64,000 nt of DNA from Agromyces soli (GCF_022811605.1 NZ_CP094533.1:2542001-2606000), one strand, 5' to 3'; positions 27,282-36,047 are shown, counted from the first letter of the stretch. Numbers and translations: made by a program. Notes: generated by a model from the letters alone, not told the origin.

Positions 27282-27712
27282 TTCTGCAGCTCCTCGGCGA
27301 GCATCACGATGATGCCGCTCGGGCCGCGCAGGTACGTGAGCCGGTAGATGTCCTGGTAGGTGCCGACGCCGCGCAGCGGGAAGCAACCGTGCTTCGCCGC
27401 GATCTCGAGCGCCGCGTCGAGGTCGTCGACGGAGAACGCGACCCGATGCATGCCGATCTCGTTCGGCAGCGTCGGCTCGGTCTCGATCGCGTCAGGGTGC
27501 AGGTACTCGAAGAGCTCGAGCCGGCCGTGACCGTCGGGCGTCTGCAGCATCGCGATCTTCGCGTGGTTGCCGTCGAGGCCGACGGCGGTGTCGGTCCATT
27601 CGCCGCTGACGGTGTCGCGGCCGATCACGCTCAGCCCGAGGTCGGTGAAGAACGCGATCGTCTGGTCGAGGTCGCGCACGGCGATGGCGACGTTCTCGAG
27701 TCTGATGGCCAT
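27278..27712 (-). CDS. VOC/glyoxalase family protein
   Basis: 144-aa protein with two beta-alpha-beta-beta-beta repeats: RLENVAIAVRDLDQTIAFFTDLGL at the start and MHRVAFSVDDLDAALEIAAKHGC in the second half, ending PSGIIVMLAEEL. This fits the vicinal-oxygen-chelate superfamily (glyoxalases, dioxygenases, resistance proteins). His, Glu positions (RLELFEY, MLAEEL) could bind metal. Upstream ATGs at 27721 and 27733 are possible. The 4-nt overlap with the MFS gene suggests joint function. Confidence 0.8.
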   Translation of the reverse strand: MAIRLENVAIAVRDLDQTIAFFTDLGLSVIGRDTVSGEWTDTAVGLDGNHAKIAMLQTPDGHGRLELFEYLHPDAIETEPTLPNEIGMHRVAFSVDDLDAALEIAAKHGCFPLRGVGTYQDIYRLTYLRGPSGIIVMLAEELQK

Positions 27713-27751
27713 ACTGCGCATGCTACTCAGCACGGCCGACGGCGGTGCGGG

Positions 27752-28048
27752 TCATCCCACCGCCGTGCGGATGCGCACCTCGCGCTCCATGCGCTTCTCG
27801 TGACGTTCGCGTCCCTTGAGCGCCTCGGTCTCGCGGTTCTTCGGCGGCGCGTTCGTCGTGAGCCCGTCGAGCAGCCGCCGGGTCGCGACGGCGATCTCCT
27901 CGATCGCCTGCTCGAACGCCTCGGCGTTCGCCCGGGAGGGATGCGTCGAACCGCTCACCTTGCGCACGAACTGCAGGGCGGCCTCGCGCACCTCGTCGTC
28001 GGTCGTGGGCGGTTCGAAATTGTGGAGCACGCGGATGTTCCGGCACAT
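27752..28048 (-). CDS. DUF2277 family protein
   Basis: 98-aa protein starting MCRNIRVLHNFEPPTTDDEV, followed by ALQFVRKVSGSTHPSRANAEAF and a basic C-terminus. The start segment and size are characteristic of DUF2277, a conserved actinobacterial and proteobacterial family of unknown function. An alternative start lies three codons upstream. Single gene on the minus strand. Confidence 0.85.
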   Translation of the reverse strand: MCRNIRVLHNFEPPTTDDEVREAALQFVRKVSGSTHPSRANAEAFEQAIEEIAVATRRLLDGLTTNAPPKNRETEALKGRERHEKRMEREVRIRTAVG

Positions 28049-28101
28049 GCGGGCCACGATACGCCCCGCCTGCGCCGGCGGCGAGGGGGACAGGGCGGCA
28101 A

Positions 28102-28149
28102 GCAGGAGGGGCGGACGCGACCCGGATGCCGCGCCCGCCCCCGCCTGCG
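28102..28149 (-). terminator. Possible hairpin after the symporter operon
   Basis: Imperfect GC-rich inverted repeat (about 28102-28114 with 28135-28149) directly after the 42-aa gene on the minus strand. No T-run. Confidence 0.3.
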
Positions 28150-28150
28150 G

Positions 28151-28279
28151 CTAGATGATGCTGCGGCCCTCGCGCTTCGCCTGGCGCCACTCCTTCACGA
28201 AGGCGCGCACGATGACGGCGAGCACGCCGAGCACGATCACGGGCCAGATCAGCACGTACAGGGTGAGCAGGGCGGTCAT
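28151..28279 (-). CDS. Small transporter-associated membrane protein, 42 aa
   Basis: Frame starting MTALLTLYVLIWPVIVLGVL and ending REGRSII; one membrane helix (about 3-25) with a basic, cytoplasmic C-terminus (VKEWRQAKREG). Its ATG overlaps the stop of the sodium:solute symporter gene by 4 nt (ATGA). Very small single-helix partners of this kind are known directly after such symporters in actinobacteria (putative transporter small subunit). It is short and easily missed, but overlap and hydrophobicity make it credible. Confidence 0.75.
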   Translation of the reverse strand: MTALLTLYVLIWPVIVLGVLAVIVRAFVKEWRQAKREGRSII

Positions 28280-30018
28280 GCGCGGTCCTTTCCGTCGTTC
28301 GCGAGTTCGAGCCGGTCATCCAGCGACGAAGCGCCAGCAGCGCCGGGCGGGCCGGCGAGACCGGCCGAGGCATCCGCCCCGCCGTCGCGGGTGTCGAAGT
28401 CGCCCGTGCGCTCCTTGATCAGCGCGAAGTCGAAGCGACGCGTCGTGTTCGCCATCGTCAGTACCACGCAGACGATCGTCGACGCGGCGTAGGCGACGAG
28501 CGATCCCGAGAGCACCGGGTAGGTGTGCAGGAAGCCGATCGCGAACGGCGCCGCCGCGAGCGTCGCGACCGTGCCGACGACGAGCGCCACCAGACGCCCG
28601 AAGAAGCCGAACGCCATGAGTCCGAGCACCACGCCGATGCCGATCGTCGCGAGCACGTCGCTCGCGATGCCGATGCCGCCGGACAGATCGATCCACTCGA
28701 AGCGCACCGGCAGGAAGCAGGCGAGCCCGGCGATCACCGCGGCGGTGAAGGCGAGGTTCGTGACCCGGTTCCAGTAGAAGCTCGAGATCACCGGGAACAC
28801 GAGCGCACCCCAGAGCGCGCCCACGAACACCAGCAGGTCGAGGATGTTGAACTGCGAGCTCGCGAAGAACAGCCCGGCGGCGGTGGCGATGATCATCGTG
28901 ATGCGGCCGACCCAGATCATCGTCTGCGGGTTCGCCCGCTTCTTGCCGGCGATGTTCTGCCCGTAGATGTCGGCCATCATGATCGACGCCAGGGCGGTGA
29001 GGTCGGCATCCGCCGTCGACGACAGCGAGCCGATGATCATCACGAAGAACACGCACAGCAGCACGGGCGGCAGGTAGTTCGCCGCGAGCTGGGGGATGAG
29101 GTTGTTCACGTCGTCGTTCAGCGGCTGGATGCCGGCGTACAGCGCGAGCACGCCGAGCATGCCGACGCCGATGATCGTCGCTCCGTAACCGACCGTCGCG
29201 GTGACGAAGGTCTTCTTGATCAGGTCCTCCCGCACGGCGAAGAGGCGCTGCGCGATCGTCTGGTTGCCGATCGCGTACGCCAGCACCGCGGCGATGTAGG
29301 GCGCGCCCTGGTTGAAGAACGCGTCGGAGGAGAAGAAGTCCTGCTGCTGCGGCGTCAGGTTGTGCGCGCCCGTCTCGAAGAGCGACGGCCCGCCCGCGGC
29401 GAAGAACACCACCGGGATGATGATCACCACCGCGCCGAGCATCGCCACGACCTGCGCGAAGTCGGTCAGCACCGAGGCGCGGAAGCCCGACCACAGCGTG
29501 TACAGCAGCACGCCCGCGGCGATCGCGATGATGCCCTGCGTGAAGGTGAACGGCGACAGCATGTCGATGAGCGCGCCGCCCGCGATGAGGTTCGAGGTGA
29601 GGCTGATAACGCTGCCGAGCACGTTCGATCCGGCGAGCATGAGCTGGCTCGACCGGCCGTGCCGGGCGAACATGACCTCGGCGATGGTGTGCGCGCGCGG
29701 TGCGACCTGCCGGATCCGCCGCCCGAAGGGGTAGATCAACAGGATCATCAGCGCACCCCAGAGCCCGTAGTGGATGGGCCCGGAGATGCCGTAGGTGAAA
29801 CCGGAGGTCGCCGAGGCGTACATCGACGACGCCCAGATCCAGGTCGCCGTCATCGAGGCGGCCGAGATGCCGAAGCCGATCTTGCCGCCGCCGGTCATGT
29901 AGCCGTCGGCGTTCTCGCGCTTCCGGCTGATCCGGATGGACATGTAGAGGCTGCCGCCGAAGAACAGCAGCATGAGGGTGACCACGATGGGTCCGGACAG
30001 CTGTTGGAGCTGGTCCAT
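28276..30018 (-). CDS. Sodium:solute symporter family transporter
   Basis: 580-aa membrane protein with about 13-14 helices. GGGKIGFGISAASMTATWIWASSMYASA is the typical helix-1 region (residues about 44-71), and SLSSTADADLTALASIMMADIYG matches the conserved sodium-site Ser region of the SSS family. A charged hydrophilic tail of about 60 residues follows the last helix. The subgroup near urea/purine-type transporters seems likely, but the solute is not clear. It is co-translated with the 42-aa partner and is preceded by about 500 nt of structured non-coding DNA. Confidence 0.88.
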   Translation of the reverse strand: MDQLQQLSGPIVVTLMLLFFGGSLYMSIRISRKRENADGYMTGGGKIGFGISAASMTATWIWASSMYASATSGFTYGISGPIHYGLWGALMILLIYPFGRRIRQVAPRAHTIAEVMFARHGRSSQLMLAGSNVLGSVISLTSNLIAGGALIDMLSPFTFTQGIIAIAAGVLLYTLWSGFRASVLTDFAQVVAMLGAVVIIIPVVFFAAGGPSLFETGAHNLTPQQQDFFSSDAFFNQGAPYIAAVLAYAIGNQTIAQRLFAVREDLIKKTFVTATVGYGATIIGVGMLGVLALYAGIQPLNDDVNNLIPQLAANYLPPVLLCVFFVMIIGSLSSTADADLTALASIMMADIYGQNIAGKKRANPQTMIWVGRITMIIATAAGLFFASSQFNILDLLVFVGALWGALVFPVISSFYWNRVTNLAFTAAVIAGLACFLPVRFEWIDLSGGIGIASDVLATIGIGVVLGLMAFGFFGRLVALVVGTVATLAAAPFAIGFLHTYPVLSGSLVAYAASTIVCVVLTMANTTRRFDFALIKERTGDFDTRDGGADASAGLAGPPGAAGASSLDDRLELANDGKDRA

Positions 30019-30519
30019 GTCGACTCGCTTTCGTCAGGGCGTCCCGCGTCGGTGCGGGACGCGGGAGGCAGGGACGAGTGCGGTCAGTCGGGAGGGATGC
30101 GGGTCGCTGCGGCGTGTTCGTGGTGCCGCCCGGTGGTGCCGAGGCGGGTCCCGCAGGGCGGGAAGAACGTTCGTGCAGCTACGAGCACGCGGTCCCTTTC
30201 GTCGGTGGTCGGGGTGGTGCGTGGCGCGCGCAACGCGCGGCGCGATCCGGGGATCGCTGACGCACCGGGCTGGCGAGACGGCGGGAATCGGGATGCCGGA
30301 AACGGGGTTCCTGGGCTCCGCCATGACGAGGCCGGACTCCCGTGGAAGTCCGGCGCAGCCTCGTTCGACCGTAGCGGACCCCGGGTCGGGTGGCCAGTCG
30401 AGCCGGCCTGCTCCCGCGCTCGCGTGACGGCACGATTTGCGGGTGTGGCGCCTCGCCGACCCACGAATACTGACGTCACTCGCCCGTCTCCGGGGCGGGC
30501 GGACATCGCCGCCCACCAC
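30019..30519 (-). promoter_or_regulatory. Long structured leader of the symporter gene
   Basis: About 500 nt without a supported gene. It contains a 9-bp GC hairpin at about 30039-30062 (GCGTCCCGC stem), 21 nt before the ATG, and a hairpin at 30331-30354 (8 bp, GCCGGACT) that can be extended by an ACGAGG/CCTCGT stem after a bulge. TACGGT near 30370-30375 (minus strand) is a possible -10 box. The structure suggests RNA control, but no known riboswitch class could be assigned. Confidence 0.35.
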
Positions 30520-30555
30520 CGACTTGCCCGACTTTCATGAAAGTCGGGCAAGTCG
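30520..30555. repeat. Perfect 36-bp palindrome
   Basis: 17-bp arms (30520-30536 and 30539-30555) around AT, with the core TTTCATGAAA. It stands 10 nt after the stop of the alpha/beta hydrolase gene (minus strand). It may act as terminator in either direction or be a dispersed palindromic element; only one copy is in this window. Confidence 0.8.
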
Positions 30556-30565
30556 ATAGAGGGGC

Positions 30566-31408
30566 TCAGCCGAGCAGCGTCCGCGCCCGGTCGAGCGCCG
30601 GGCCGAGGCCGGCGAGCACCGCGACGTGGCCGTCGCCCTCGCGGGCGAGCAGCTCGGGGTGGGGGAGTGCGGCGGCGATCCGCTCGGCATGGCCGAAGGG
30701 GATGACCCGGTCGCCCGTGCCGTGCACGAGCAGCACGGGCGGCACGACCTCGGCGAGGGCGACGCCCCAGCCGGTGACGAAGGCGACGTCGTCGTCGACC
30801 GCGCCGTCGGGGCCGAACGCGTCGGCGGCCTGGGCGTCCTCGCCGACCGCGCCCCACTCGCCCTCGAGCGCGGCCCAGTCCACCGGCAGGAACTGCTCCG
30901 GATCGAACACCTCGTGCTCGGCGTAGGCGAGGCGGGAGGCCCGGCCCTGTCGCGCAGCCAGCAGTCCGCCGGGCGCACGCATGCCGGCGAACCATCCCGC
31001 GCCGTCCACGCCCGTGTCGCCCTCGAACGGCGCCGGACTCGCGACCGCGACGACGGCGCCCACGAGGTCGGGGGCGAGTGCGGCGAGGGCAACGGCGTGC
31101 GGACCGCCGCCCGAGTACCCGGCCGCGATCGCCCGGGTGACGCCGGCGGCGTCGAGCACGGCGAGCGCGTCGCGTGCGGCGCTCGCCACGGTGCGTCCGG
31201 GGTGCGGGGTGGAGCCGCCGAAGCCCGGACGGGCGATCGACACGAGCCGCAGCCCCAGCCGCTCCGCGTGCGCGACGAGCGGCGCCGGCGGGCGGCCGGT
31301 GTGCGGCGTGCCCGGGTGCCACACGATCGCAGCCGAGGCATCCGCCGCTCCGGTCTCGAAGCTGCGGATCGTGCGCCCATGGGGCAGCACGGTGTCACTG
31401 GCTCGCAT
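30566..31408 (-). CDS. Alpha/beta fold hydrolase
   Basis: 280-aa hydrolase. The oxyanion region WHPGTPHTG, nucleophile elbow AAGYSGGGPHAVA, acid VHGTGDRVIPF and histidine GDGHVAVL form a full catalytic triad. The fold is that of cytoplasmic esterases, haloperoxidases or epoxide hydrolases; the substrate is unknown. The ATG at 31408 lies 14 nt inside the end of the preceding gene, so the two are probably translated together. Confidence 0.83.
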   Translation of the reverse strand: MRASDTVLPHGRTIRSFETGAADASAAIVWHPGTPHTGRPPAPLVAHAERLGLRLVSIARPGFGGSTPHPGRTVASAARDALAVLDAAGVTRAIAAGYSGGGPHAVALAALAPDLVGAVVAVASPAPFEGDTGVDGAGWFAGMRAPGGLLAARQGRASRLAYAEHEVFDPEQFLPVDWAALEGEWGAVGEDAQAADAFGPDGAVDDDVAFVTGWGVALAEVVPPVLLVHGTGDRVIPFGHAERIAAALPHPELLAREGDGHVAVLAGLGPALDRARTLLG

Positions 31409-31910
31409 CGTCGTCCTCCGCGTTCGCGCACTCGCTCGTCGCCCGCATCGTGAGCCGGGCGCGCTCGTCGTCGCCGGTTGCGACGACATCGACCGTGATG
31501 AGCTCTCGCCCGACGATCCGGATGTCGAGGTTCTCCCGGCGGTCGAGCGCCGTCACCCGCCGCTGCCAGCCCTCCGCCTCGGGGAACGCGTCGCCGAGCG
31601 TCGCGGCCCACGCCACCCGGTCGAAGCCCGGATCGAGCTCGACGTGACGCCGGTGCACGGTCTGCTCGCCTCTGCCGGCAACCGGGCAGGGCTGCGTCAT
31701 GACCTCGGCGGTGCGATCGAGCGCGCTCGCCGCGGGGACCGTCGCCTCGATCGCGTCGAGCTGCGCCGCGACGGCCGAGGCGGCCTGAGCAACGGTGCGC
31801 GTCTGCTGCGCCTCGGTGACCGACACGGCGATCCACACGGTGCCGCAGAGTGCGACGACGCCCGCCACCGGCAGGGCGGCGCGCCAGAACTCCCGCCGCG
31901 CTTCCCCCAT
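31395..31910 (-). CDS. Membrane-anchored hypothetical protein
   Basis: 171-aa protein with a basic start (MGEARREFWR), one helix (about 11-31) and an extracytoplasmic domain of about 140 residues that has two Cys (QPCPV and TSECAN) which could form a disulfide. Not recognised. It overlaps the hydrolase gene by 14 nt and is divergent from the PhnD-like gene. Confidence 0.6.
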   Translation of the reverse strand: MGEARREFWRAALPVAGVVALCGTVWIAVSVTEAQQTRTVAQAASAVAAQLDAIEATVPAASALDRTAEVMTQPCPVAGRGEQTVHRRHVELDPGFDRVAWAATLGDAFPEAEGWQRRVTALDRRENLDIRIVGRELITVDVVATGDDERARLTMRATSECANAEDDDASQ

Positions 31911-32056
31911 GCCAGCACGCTACCCGAGCGGCGTCACCGGCCGTTCACGATCCGTTCGATTCGGAGTCCGTCGGTCTCGTAATTGCCGGACACCTTCGGT
32001 GGTTGGAATACCGATGGTCTCGGAATGCCGAGGCATCCCCCTTCCGAAAGGTCATC

Positions 32057-32959
32057 ATGCGCCGCTTCACCCTGCCCGCCGTCGGCGTCCTCGGCGTCGC
32101 CGCCCTCGCCCTCACCGGCTGCCAGAGCACCGCGGGCGAGCCGGCCGCCGCCGACCCGAACGCTCCCATCACGATCGCGACGATCCCCGTCGGCGAAGAC
32201 CCCACCGCCGAGAACCCCGTCGACGTGTTCGCCGAGCTCCTCGAGGAGGCGACCGGCCGCGACGTCGAGATCACCGACGTGCCCGACTACCTGAGCGTCG
32301 TCGAGGCGATCCGGGCCGACCACGTCGATATCGGCATCATGAGCGGCTTCCCGTCGGCGCTGGCCGTGAACACGGGCGAGGTCGACGCGCTCGTCGCGTT
32401 CCAGGGCGACGACGCGCCGGTCTCGACCTGCGTCGTGCTCGACGACTCGCCCATCCGGGAGGTCGAGGACCTCGCCGGCAAGACCGTCGCCTTCGCCGAC
32501 CAGGCGTCGAGCTCGGGCTACTTCATGCCGGTGTACATGCTGCACGAGGCGGGCCTCGAGCGGGACGCCGACTACGAGGCGATCTTCGCCGGCGGCCACG
32601 AGGGCAGCTTCGCCGCCCTCGCGCAGGGCCAGGTCGACGCCGCCTGCACCGCCGTCATGCTGACCCAGCTCGGCAAGCCGATGTTCCCCTTCGAGGACGG
32701 CGAGTGGCGTGCGGTCGGCGAGAGCCCGGCGATGCCGATCGCGGGCGCCGTGCTCGGCCGCCAGTCGCTCGACGCCGAGACCCGCACGGTCATCCAGGAC
32801 GGCATCGCCGAGGTGTTCTCGCCCGAGAACGCCGAGCGGCTCGGCGCGTACGGCTCCTTCGCCGCCGCTCCGCAGACCGTCGACCCGAAGGCCGAGGAGT
32901 TCGCCGGCTTCGCCGAGATCGCGGCCGTCGCCGGGGTCGAGCTCAAGGACCTCAAGTGA
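32057..32959 (+). CDS. phnD: PhnD-type ABC transporter binding lipoprotein
   Basis: 300-aa lipoprotein: signal peptide with lipobox LALTGCQS (Cys about 26). The mature part has ITIATIPVGEDPTAENPVD and VDIGIMSGFPSALAV, then LAGKTVAFADQASSSGYFMP, the SSSGY-type anion-binding loop of phosphonate/phosphite/phosphate binders. GAAAGG precedes the ATG. It begins an operon with ATPase, permease, phosphatase and TetR genes. The ligand may be a phosphonate, phosphite or a phosphate ester; the family alone does not decide. Confidence 0.87.
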   Translation: MRRFTLPAVGVLGVAALALTGCQSTAGEPAAADPNAPITIATIPVGEDPTAENPVDVFAELLEEATGRDVEITDVPDYLSVVEAIRADHVDIGIMSGFPSALAVNTGEVDALVAFQGDDAPVSTCVVLDDSPIREVEDLAGKTVAFADQASSSGYFMPVYMLHEAGLERDADYEAIFAGGHEGSFAALAQGQVDAACTAVMLTQLGKPMFPFEDGEWRAVGESPAMPIAGAVLGRQSLDAETRTVIQDGIAEVFSPENAERLGAYGSFAAAPQTVDPKAEEFAGFAEIAAVAGVELKDLK

Positions 32960-33780
32960 CGCTCGTGGCGGGCGCGCACGAGGTCGAGCCGCGGGTGACG
33001 ACGGCCGAGCTGCGCCAGGCGCTGCCGCTCGTCACCGTGCGCGGCCTCGAGGTCGCCTACGACGCGCAGCGGGTGCTCGCGGGCGTCGACCTGGAGCTGT
33101 TCCCTGGCGAGATGGTGGCGCTCCTCGGGGCCTCGGGCTCGGGCAAGTCCACGCTCATGCGGAGCCTCACCGGCTTCGCGCCGATCACGGGCGGCGCGGT
33201 GCGGGTCGCCGGGCACGACGTCACGAACCTTCGCCGCGGGCAGCTGCGGACGCTCCGCAGCGAGGTCGGGCAGGTGTTCCAGCAGTTCAACCTGATCCCG
33301 CGGCTCAGCGTGCTGACGAACGTGCTCGCCGGGGCGCTGCACGATGCGGGGCCGATCAACCTCGTCGGCGGCTTCTCGAGCGCGCACCGCCGGCGGGCGC
33401 TCGAACTGCTCGACCGGGTCGGCATCGCGCACAAGGCCCTCGAGCCCGCCCGATCGCTCTCGGGCGGGCAGCAGCAGCGCGTCGCCATCGCCCGGGCGCT
33501 CATGCAGCGGCCGAAGGTGATCCTCGCCGACGAGCCGGTGGCCTCGCTCGACCCGAAGCTCGCCGACTCGGTGCTGGAACTGCTCCGCGAGATCGCGAGC
33601 GAGGACGGCATCCCCGTGCTCGTGAGCCTGCACGTGCTGCCGCTCGCGCTCGCGCACAGCGACCGCATCGTGGGCCTGCGCCGGGGCGAGATCCTCGTGT
33701 CGGGGCGCACGTCGCAGCTGGATGCCGCGGCGCTCGCGCCGCTCTACGAGGACGAGGAGCCCGGCGATGACGAGCACTGA
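32956..33780 (+). CDS. phnC: Phosphonate-type ABC transporter ATP-binding protein
   Basis: 274-aa ATPase with GTG start overlapping the phnD stop (GTGA). Walker A GASGSGKST, Q-loop VFQQFNLIPRL, signature LSGGQQQR, Walker B VILADEPVASLDP and H-loop VSLH are present. The FQQFNLIPRLSVLTNVL region is typical for PhnC. It powers uptake with the permease that follows with a 14-nt overlap. Confidence 0.92.
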   Translation: MTLVAGAHEVEPRVTTAELRQALPLVTVRGLEVAYDAQRVLAGVDLELFPGEMVALLGASGSGKSTLMRSLTGFAPITGGAVRVAGHDVTNLRRGQLRTLRSEVGQVFQQFNLIPRLSVLTNVLAGALHDAGPINLVGGFSSAHRRRALELLDRVGIAHKALEPARSLSGGQQQRVAIARALMQRPKVILADEPVASLDPKLADSVLELLREIASEDGIPVLVSLHVLPLALAHSDRIVGLRRGEILVSGRTSQLDAAALAPLYEDEEPGDDEH

Positions 33781-34636
33781 GCCGCGCAGCCGGGTCGCGA
33801 CCGGCACCCCGGCGGGCGGCCCGAGCGCCGTGGACCCGATGCTCGCCGCCGCGGAGCGGCATCGCCTCGAGCGCGCCTTCCGGATGCCGCGCACTCGCTT
33901 CCTGATCGGGCTGCCGATCGCCGCGCTCCTCTTGATCTGGTCGTTCAACGGCGCCCAGTTCAACTTCGTGAAGCTCGGCGAGGGCGCGGTGAACATGGGG
34001 GAGTTCCTCTCCCGGCTGTTCCCGCCGGACTTCTCGAAGCTCGGCACGATCCTCGCGCTGCTGCTCGAGACGTTCCAGATGGCCGTCGTCGGCACCGTGC
34101 TCGGCGCCGTGCTCTCACTCTTCGTCGCGGTGTGCGCCGCGTCGAACATCGCCCCGAAGTGGCTGTACTACCCGACGCGCTGGGTGATGAACATCATCCG
34201 CTCGGTGCCGGACCTCGTCTTCGCGCTCATGTTCGTCTCCGCGGTCGGGCTCGGGCCCTTCGCCGGCATCCTCGCGATGACCCTCGGCTCCATCGGCTCG
34301 ATCGGCAAGATCTTCGCCGAGGCGATGGAGCAGGTCGACCGCGGCCCCGTCGTCGCCATGCAGGCCGTCGGCGCCTCCAAGCGCCAGGTCGTGCAGTACG
34401 GCGTGCTGCCGCAGGCGGCACCGCTGCTCACCTCGTACAGCCTGCTGCTGTTCGAGGGGAACGTGCGCGGCGCGACTATCCTCGGCCTCGTCGGCGCGGG
34501 CGGCATCGGCCTCGAGCTCACGACGGCGATGCGCATGTACGACTACGGGCACCTCAGCGCCATCATCATCTGCATCATCGTGCTGGTGACGGCCATCGAC
34601 CAGGGCAGCGCCCTCATCAGAAGGAGAATCACATGA
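33767..34636 (+). CDS. phnE: Phosphonate-type ABC transporter permease
   Basis: 289-aa membrane protein with about six helices and the EAA loop (EQVDRGPVVAMQAVGASKRQVVQYGVLPQ in overlapping parts, about 185-213). The segment RSVPDLVFALMFVSAVGLGPFAG is typical of PhnE. Only one permease gene is present, so it should form a homodimer. Overlaps phnC by 14 nt and the phosphatase by 4 nt. Confidence 0.9.
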   Translation: MTSTEPRSRVATGTPAGGPSAVDPMLAAAERHRLERAFRMPRTRFLIGLPIAALLLIWSFNGAQFNFVKLGEGAVNMGEFLSRLFPPDFSKLGTILALLLETFQMAVVGTVLGAVLSLFVAVCAASNIAPKWLYYPTRWVMNIIRSVPDLVFALMFVSAVGLGPFAGILAMTLGSIGSIGKIFAEAMEQVDRGPVVAMQAVGASKRQVVQYGVLPQAAPLLTSYSLLLFEGNVRGATILGLVGAGGIGLELTTAMRMYDYGHLSAIIICIIVLVTAIDQGSALIRRRIT

Positions 34637-35388
34637 CGATCATCGACGCCCCCGCGCTCGCCCTGAGCGCCCCGGTCAACCTCCGCGACCTCGGCGGCAT
34701 CCCGATCGACGGGGGAGTGCTGCGCACCGGGCTCGCGATTCGCACCGACGATCTCGCCCTCGTGACGGAGGAGGCGGCCGACGAGCTGGTGGCCGCTGGG
34801 CTCACCGCGATCATCGATCTGCGCTCGGCCGACGAGGTCGCCATCAGCGGGCGCGGCCCGTTCGGCGCCCGCCCGGTCGCGTACCACCACCTCGCGCTCA
34901 TGGCGAACGTGGGCGACTCGACGCAGCTGCCGTTCACGCACGAGTCGATGGGGGAGTCCTATGTCGGGATGGTCGAGACCGCCGCGCCGCAGCTCGTCAC
35001 GGCGCTGAACGTCGTCGCGCACGCCCCCGGGGCGACCGCGTTCCACTGCGCGGCCGGCCGGGACCGCACGGGCGTGCTCGCCGCCATGTTGCTGCTCGCC
35101 CTCGGCGCCGACGACGAGGACATCGTCGCCGACTACGCCCGCACCGGCGAGAACATGCCCGCGATCATGCGCCGCACGCAGGGCGTCATGGGGCCGCTGC
35201 TCGCCCGGCTCGGCGTCGACGAGGAACGCCTGCGCGGCTCCCTGCCCGATGGGCCGATGGATGTCTCGATGCGGATCCTGCTCGGCACGCTCCGCGGCCG
35301 CTACGGCGACCCGCTCACGCCGCTGCGCGACGCCGGGCTCTCGGCGGACACCGTGGCTCGCCTCCGCGCGCGGGCGCTCGCCGCGTGA
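34633..35388 (+). CDS. Tyrosine phosphatase-like protein
   Basis: 251-aa protein of the Tyr_phosphatase3 group. NLRDLGGIPIDGGVLRTG at the start and the P-loop HCAAGRDRTGVLAAM (Cys nucleophile, Arg) are complete. Such proteins cleave phosphotyrosine or small phosphate esters. Its place between a phosphonate-type permease and a TetR regulator suggests release of phosphate from an imported organophosphate, which is inference. AAGGAG precedes the ATG; it overlaps phnE and the TetR gene by 4 nt each. Confidence 0.85.
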   Translation: MTIIDAPALALSAPVNLRDLGGIPIDGGVLRTGLAIRTDDLALVTEEAADELVAAGLTAIIDLRSADEVAISGRGPFGARPVAYHHLALMANVGDSTQLPFTHESMGESYVGMVETAAPQLVTALNVVAHAPGATAFHCAAGRDRTGVLAAMLLLALGADDEDIVADYARTGENMPAIMRRTQGVMGPLLARLGVDEERLRGSLPDGPMDVSMRILLGTLRGRYGDPLTPLRDAGLSADTVARLRARALAA

Positions 35389-36047
35389 CGACCCTCGTGC
35401 CGGTGACCGGGCCTCCGGCCCACGCTCCGACCGCTGCTCCGACCGGGACCGCGAACCGCCGCGGCCCCGGTCGGCCGCGCGACGAGGAGCTCGACGGGCA
35501 GCTCGTCGCGGCCACGCTCGCACTCATCGACGCCGGTGAGGAGGTGACCGTCGGCCGCGTCGTCGCCCGCAGCGGCGTGAGCCGAGCCGCCCTCTACCGC
35601 CGCTGGCCCTCGCTCACGACCCTCATCGCCGCCGCGCTCGACGTCGGCCGCGAGGTGCCGCCCGAGGTGGGCGACGCGGTCGACCTCCGCGAGCTGCTGC
35701 TCACCGGGCTCGGCTTCGGCGCCGACGGCGTGGCTCCCTCGGCGCCCGGCTACCCGGAAGCGCGGTTCCGCCAGCGCATCCGCCTCGTCATGGCCGACCG
35801 CGCGCTGCAGCGCGCGTACTGGAGCTCCCACGTCGCCCGCCGCCGCGTGCCGCTCGAACGCGCGCTCGCCGCGGGCGTCGCCCGCGGCGAGCTGCGCGCG
35901 GATCTCGACATCGAGGCCGCGTTCGACGCCATCGCCGGCGTCGCCTACTACCAGCTCGTCGTGCGCGGCGAGCGGATCGACGAGCCCGCGGTCGTGGCTC
36001 GGATGCGCGCGGCGATCGAGCTGATCTGGCGGGGGATGCGGGCCTGA
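35385..36047 (+). CDS. TetR family transcriptional regulator
   Basis: 220-aa regulator with GTG start in a GTGA overlap with the phosphatase gene. A Pro/Ala-rich leader of about 20 residues precedes RRGPGRPRDEELDGQLVAATLALI, then the HTH EEVTVGRVVARSGVSRAALYRRW (about 49-71). The ligand domain is the TetR_C type. As last gene of the phn-like operon it probably controls the operon's own promoter upstream of 32057. Confidence 0.87.
   Translation: MTTLVPVTGPPAHAPTAAPTGTANRRGPGRPRDEELDGQLVAATLALIDAGEEVTVGRVVARSGVSRAALYRRWPSLTTLIAAALDVGREVPPEVGDAVDLRELLLTGLGFGADGVAPSAPGYPEARFRQRIRLVMADRALQRAYWSSHVARRRVPLERALAAGVARGELRADLDIEAAFDAIAGVAYYQLVVRGERIDEPAVVARMRAAIELIWRGMRA

Noticed and set aside
25767..27347. 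526-codon plus-strand frame opposite the MFS gene
   Set aside because: It is a shadow of the MFS gene: composition is Asp/Glu/Arg/His-rich without domain signals, and the minus strand encodes a clear 14-TM transporter.
30181..30215. T-box-like word GGGACCGCG on the minus strand in the symporter leader
   Set aside because: The consensus needs GGTGGNACCGCG with a Stem I and specifier loop; the TGGN part is missing and the position is 170 nt from the start codon.
30331..30354. Guanidine-II (mini-ykkC) riboswitch, because of an ACGG in a hairpin loop
   Set aside because: The ACGR tetraloop is not closed properly and a second matching hairpin is not present.
28525..30540. 671-codon plus-strand frame opposite the symporter
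   Set aside because: Charge-rich low-complexity translation typical of the antisense of a membrane protein; no start signal.
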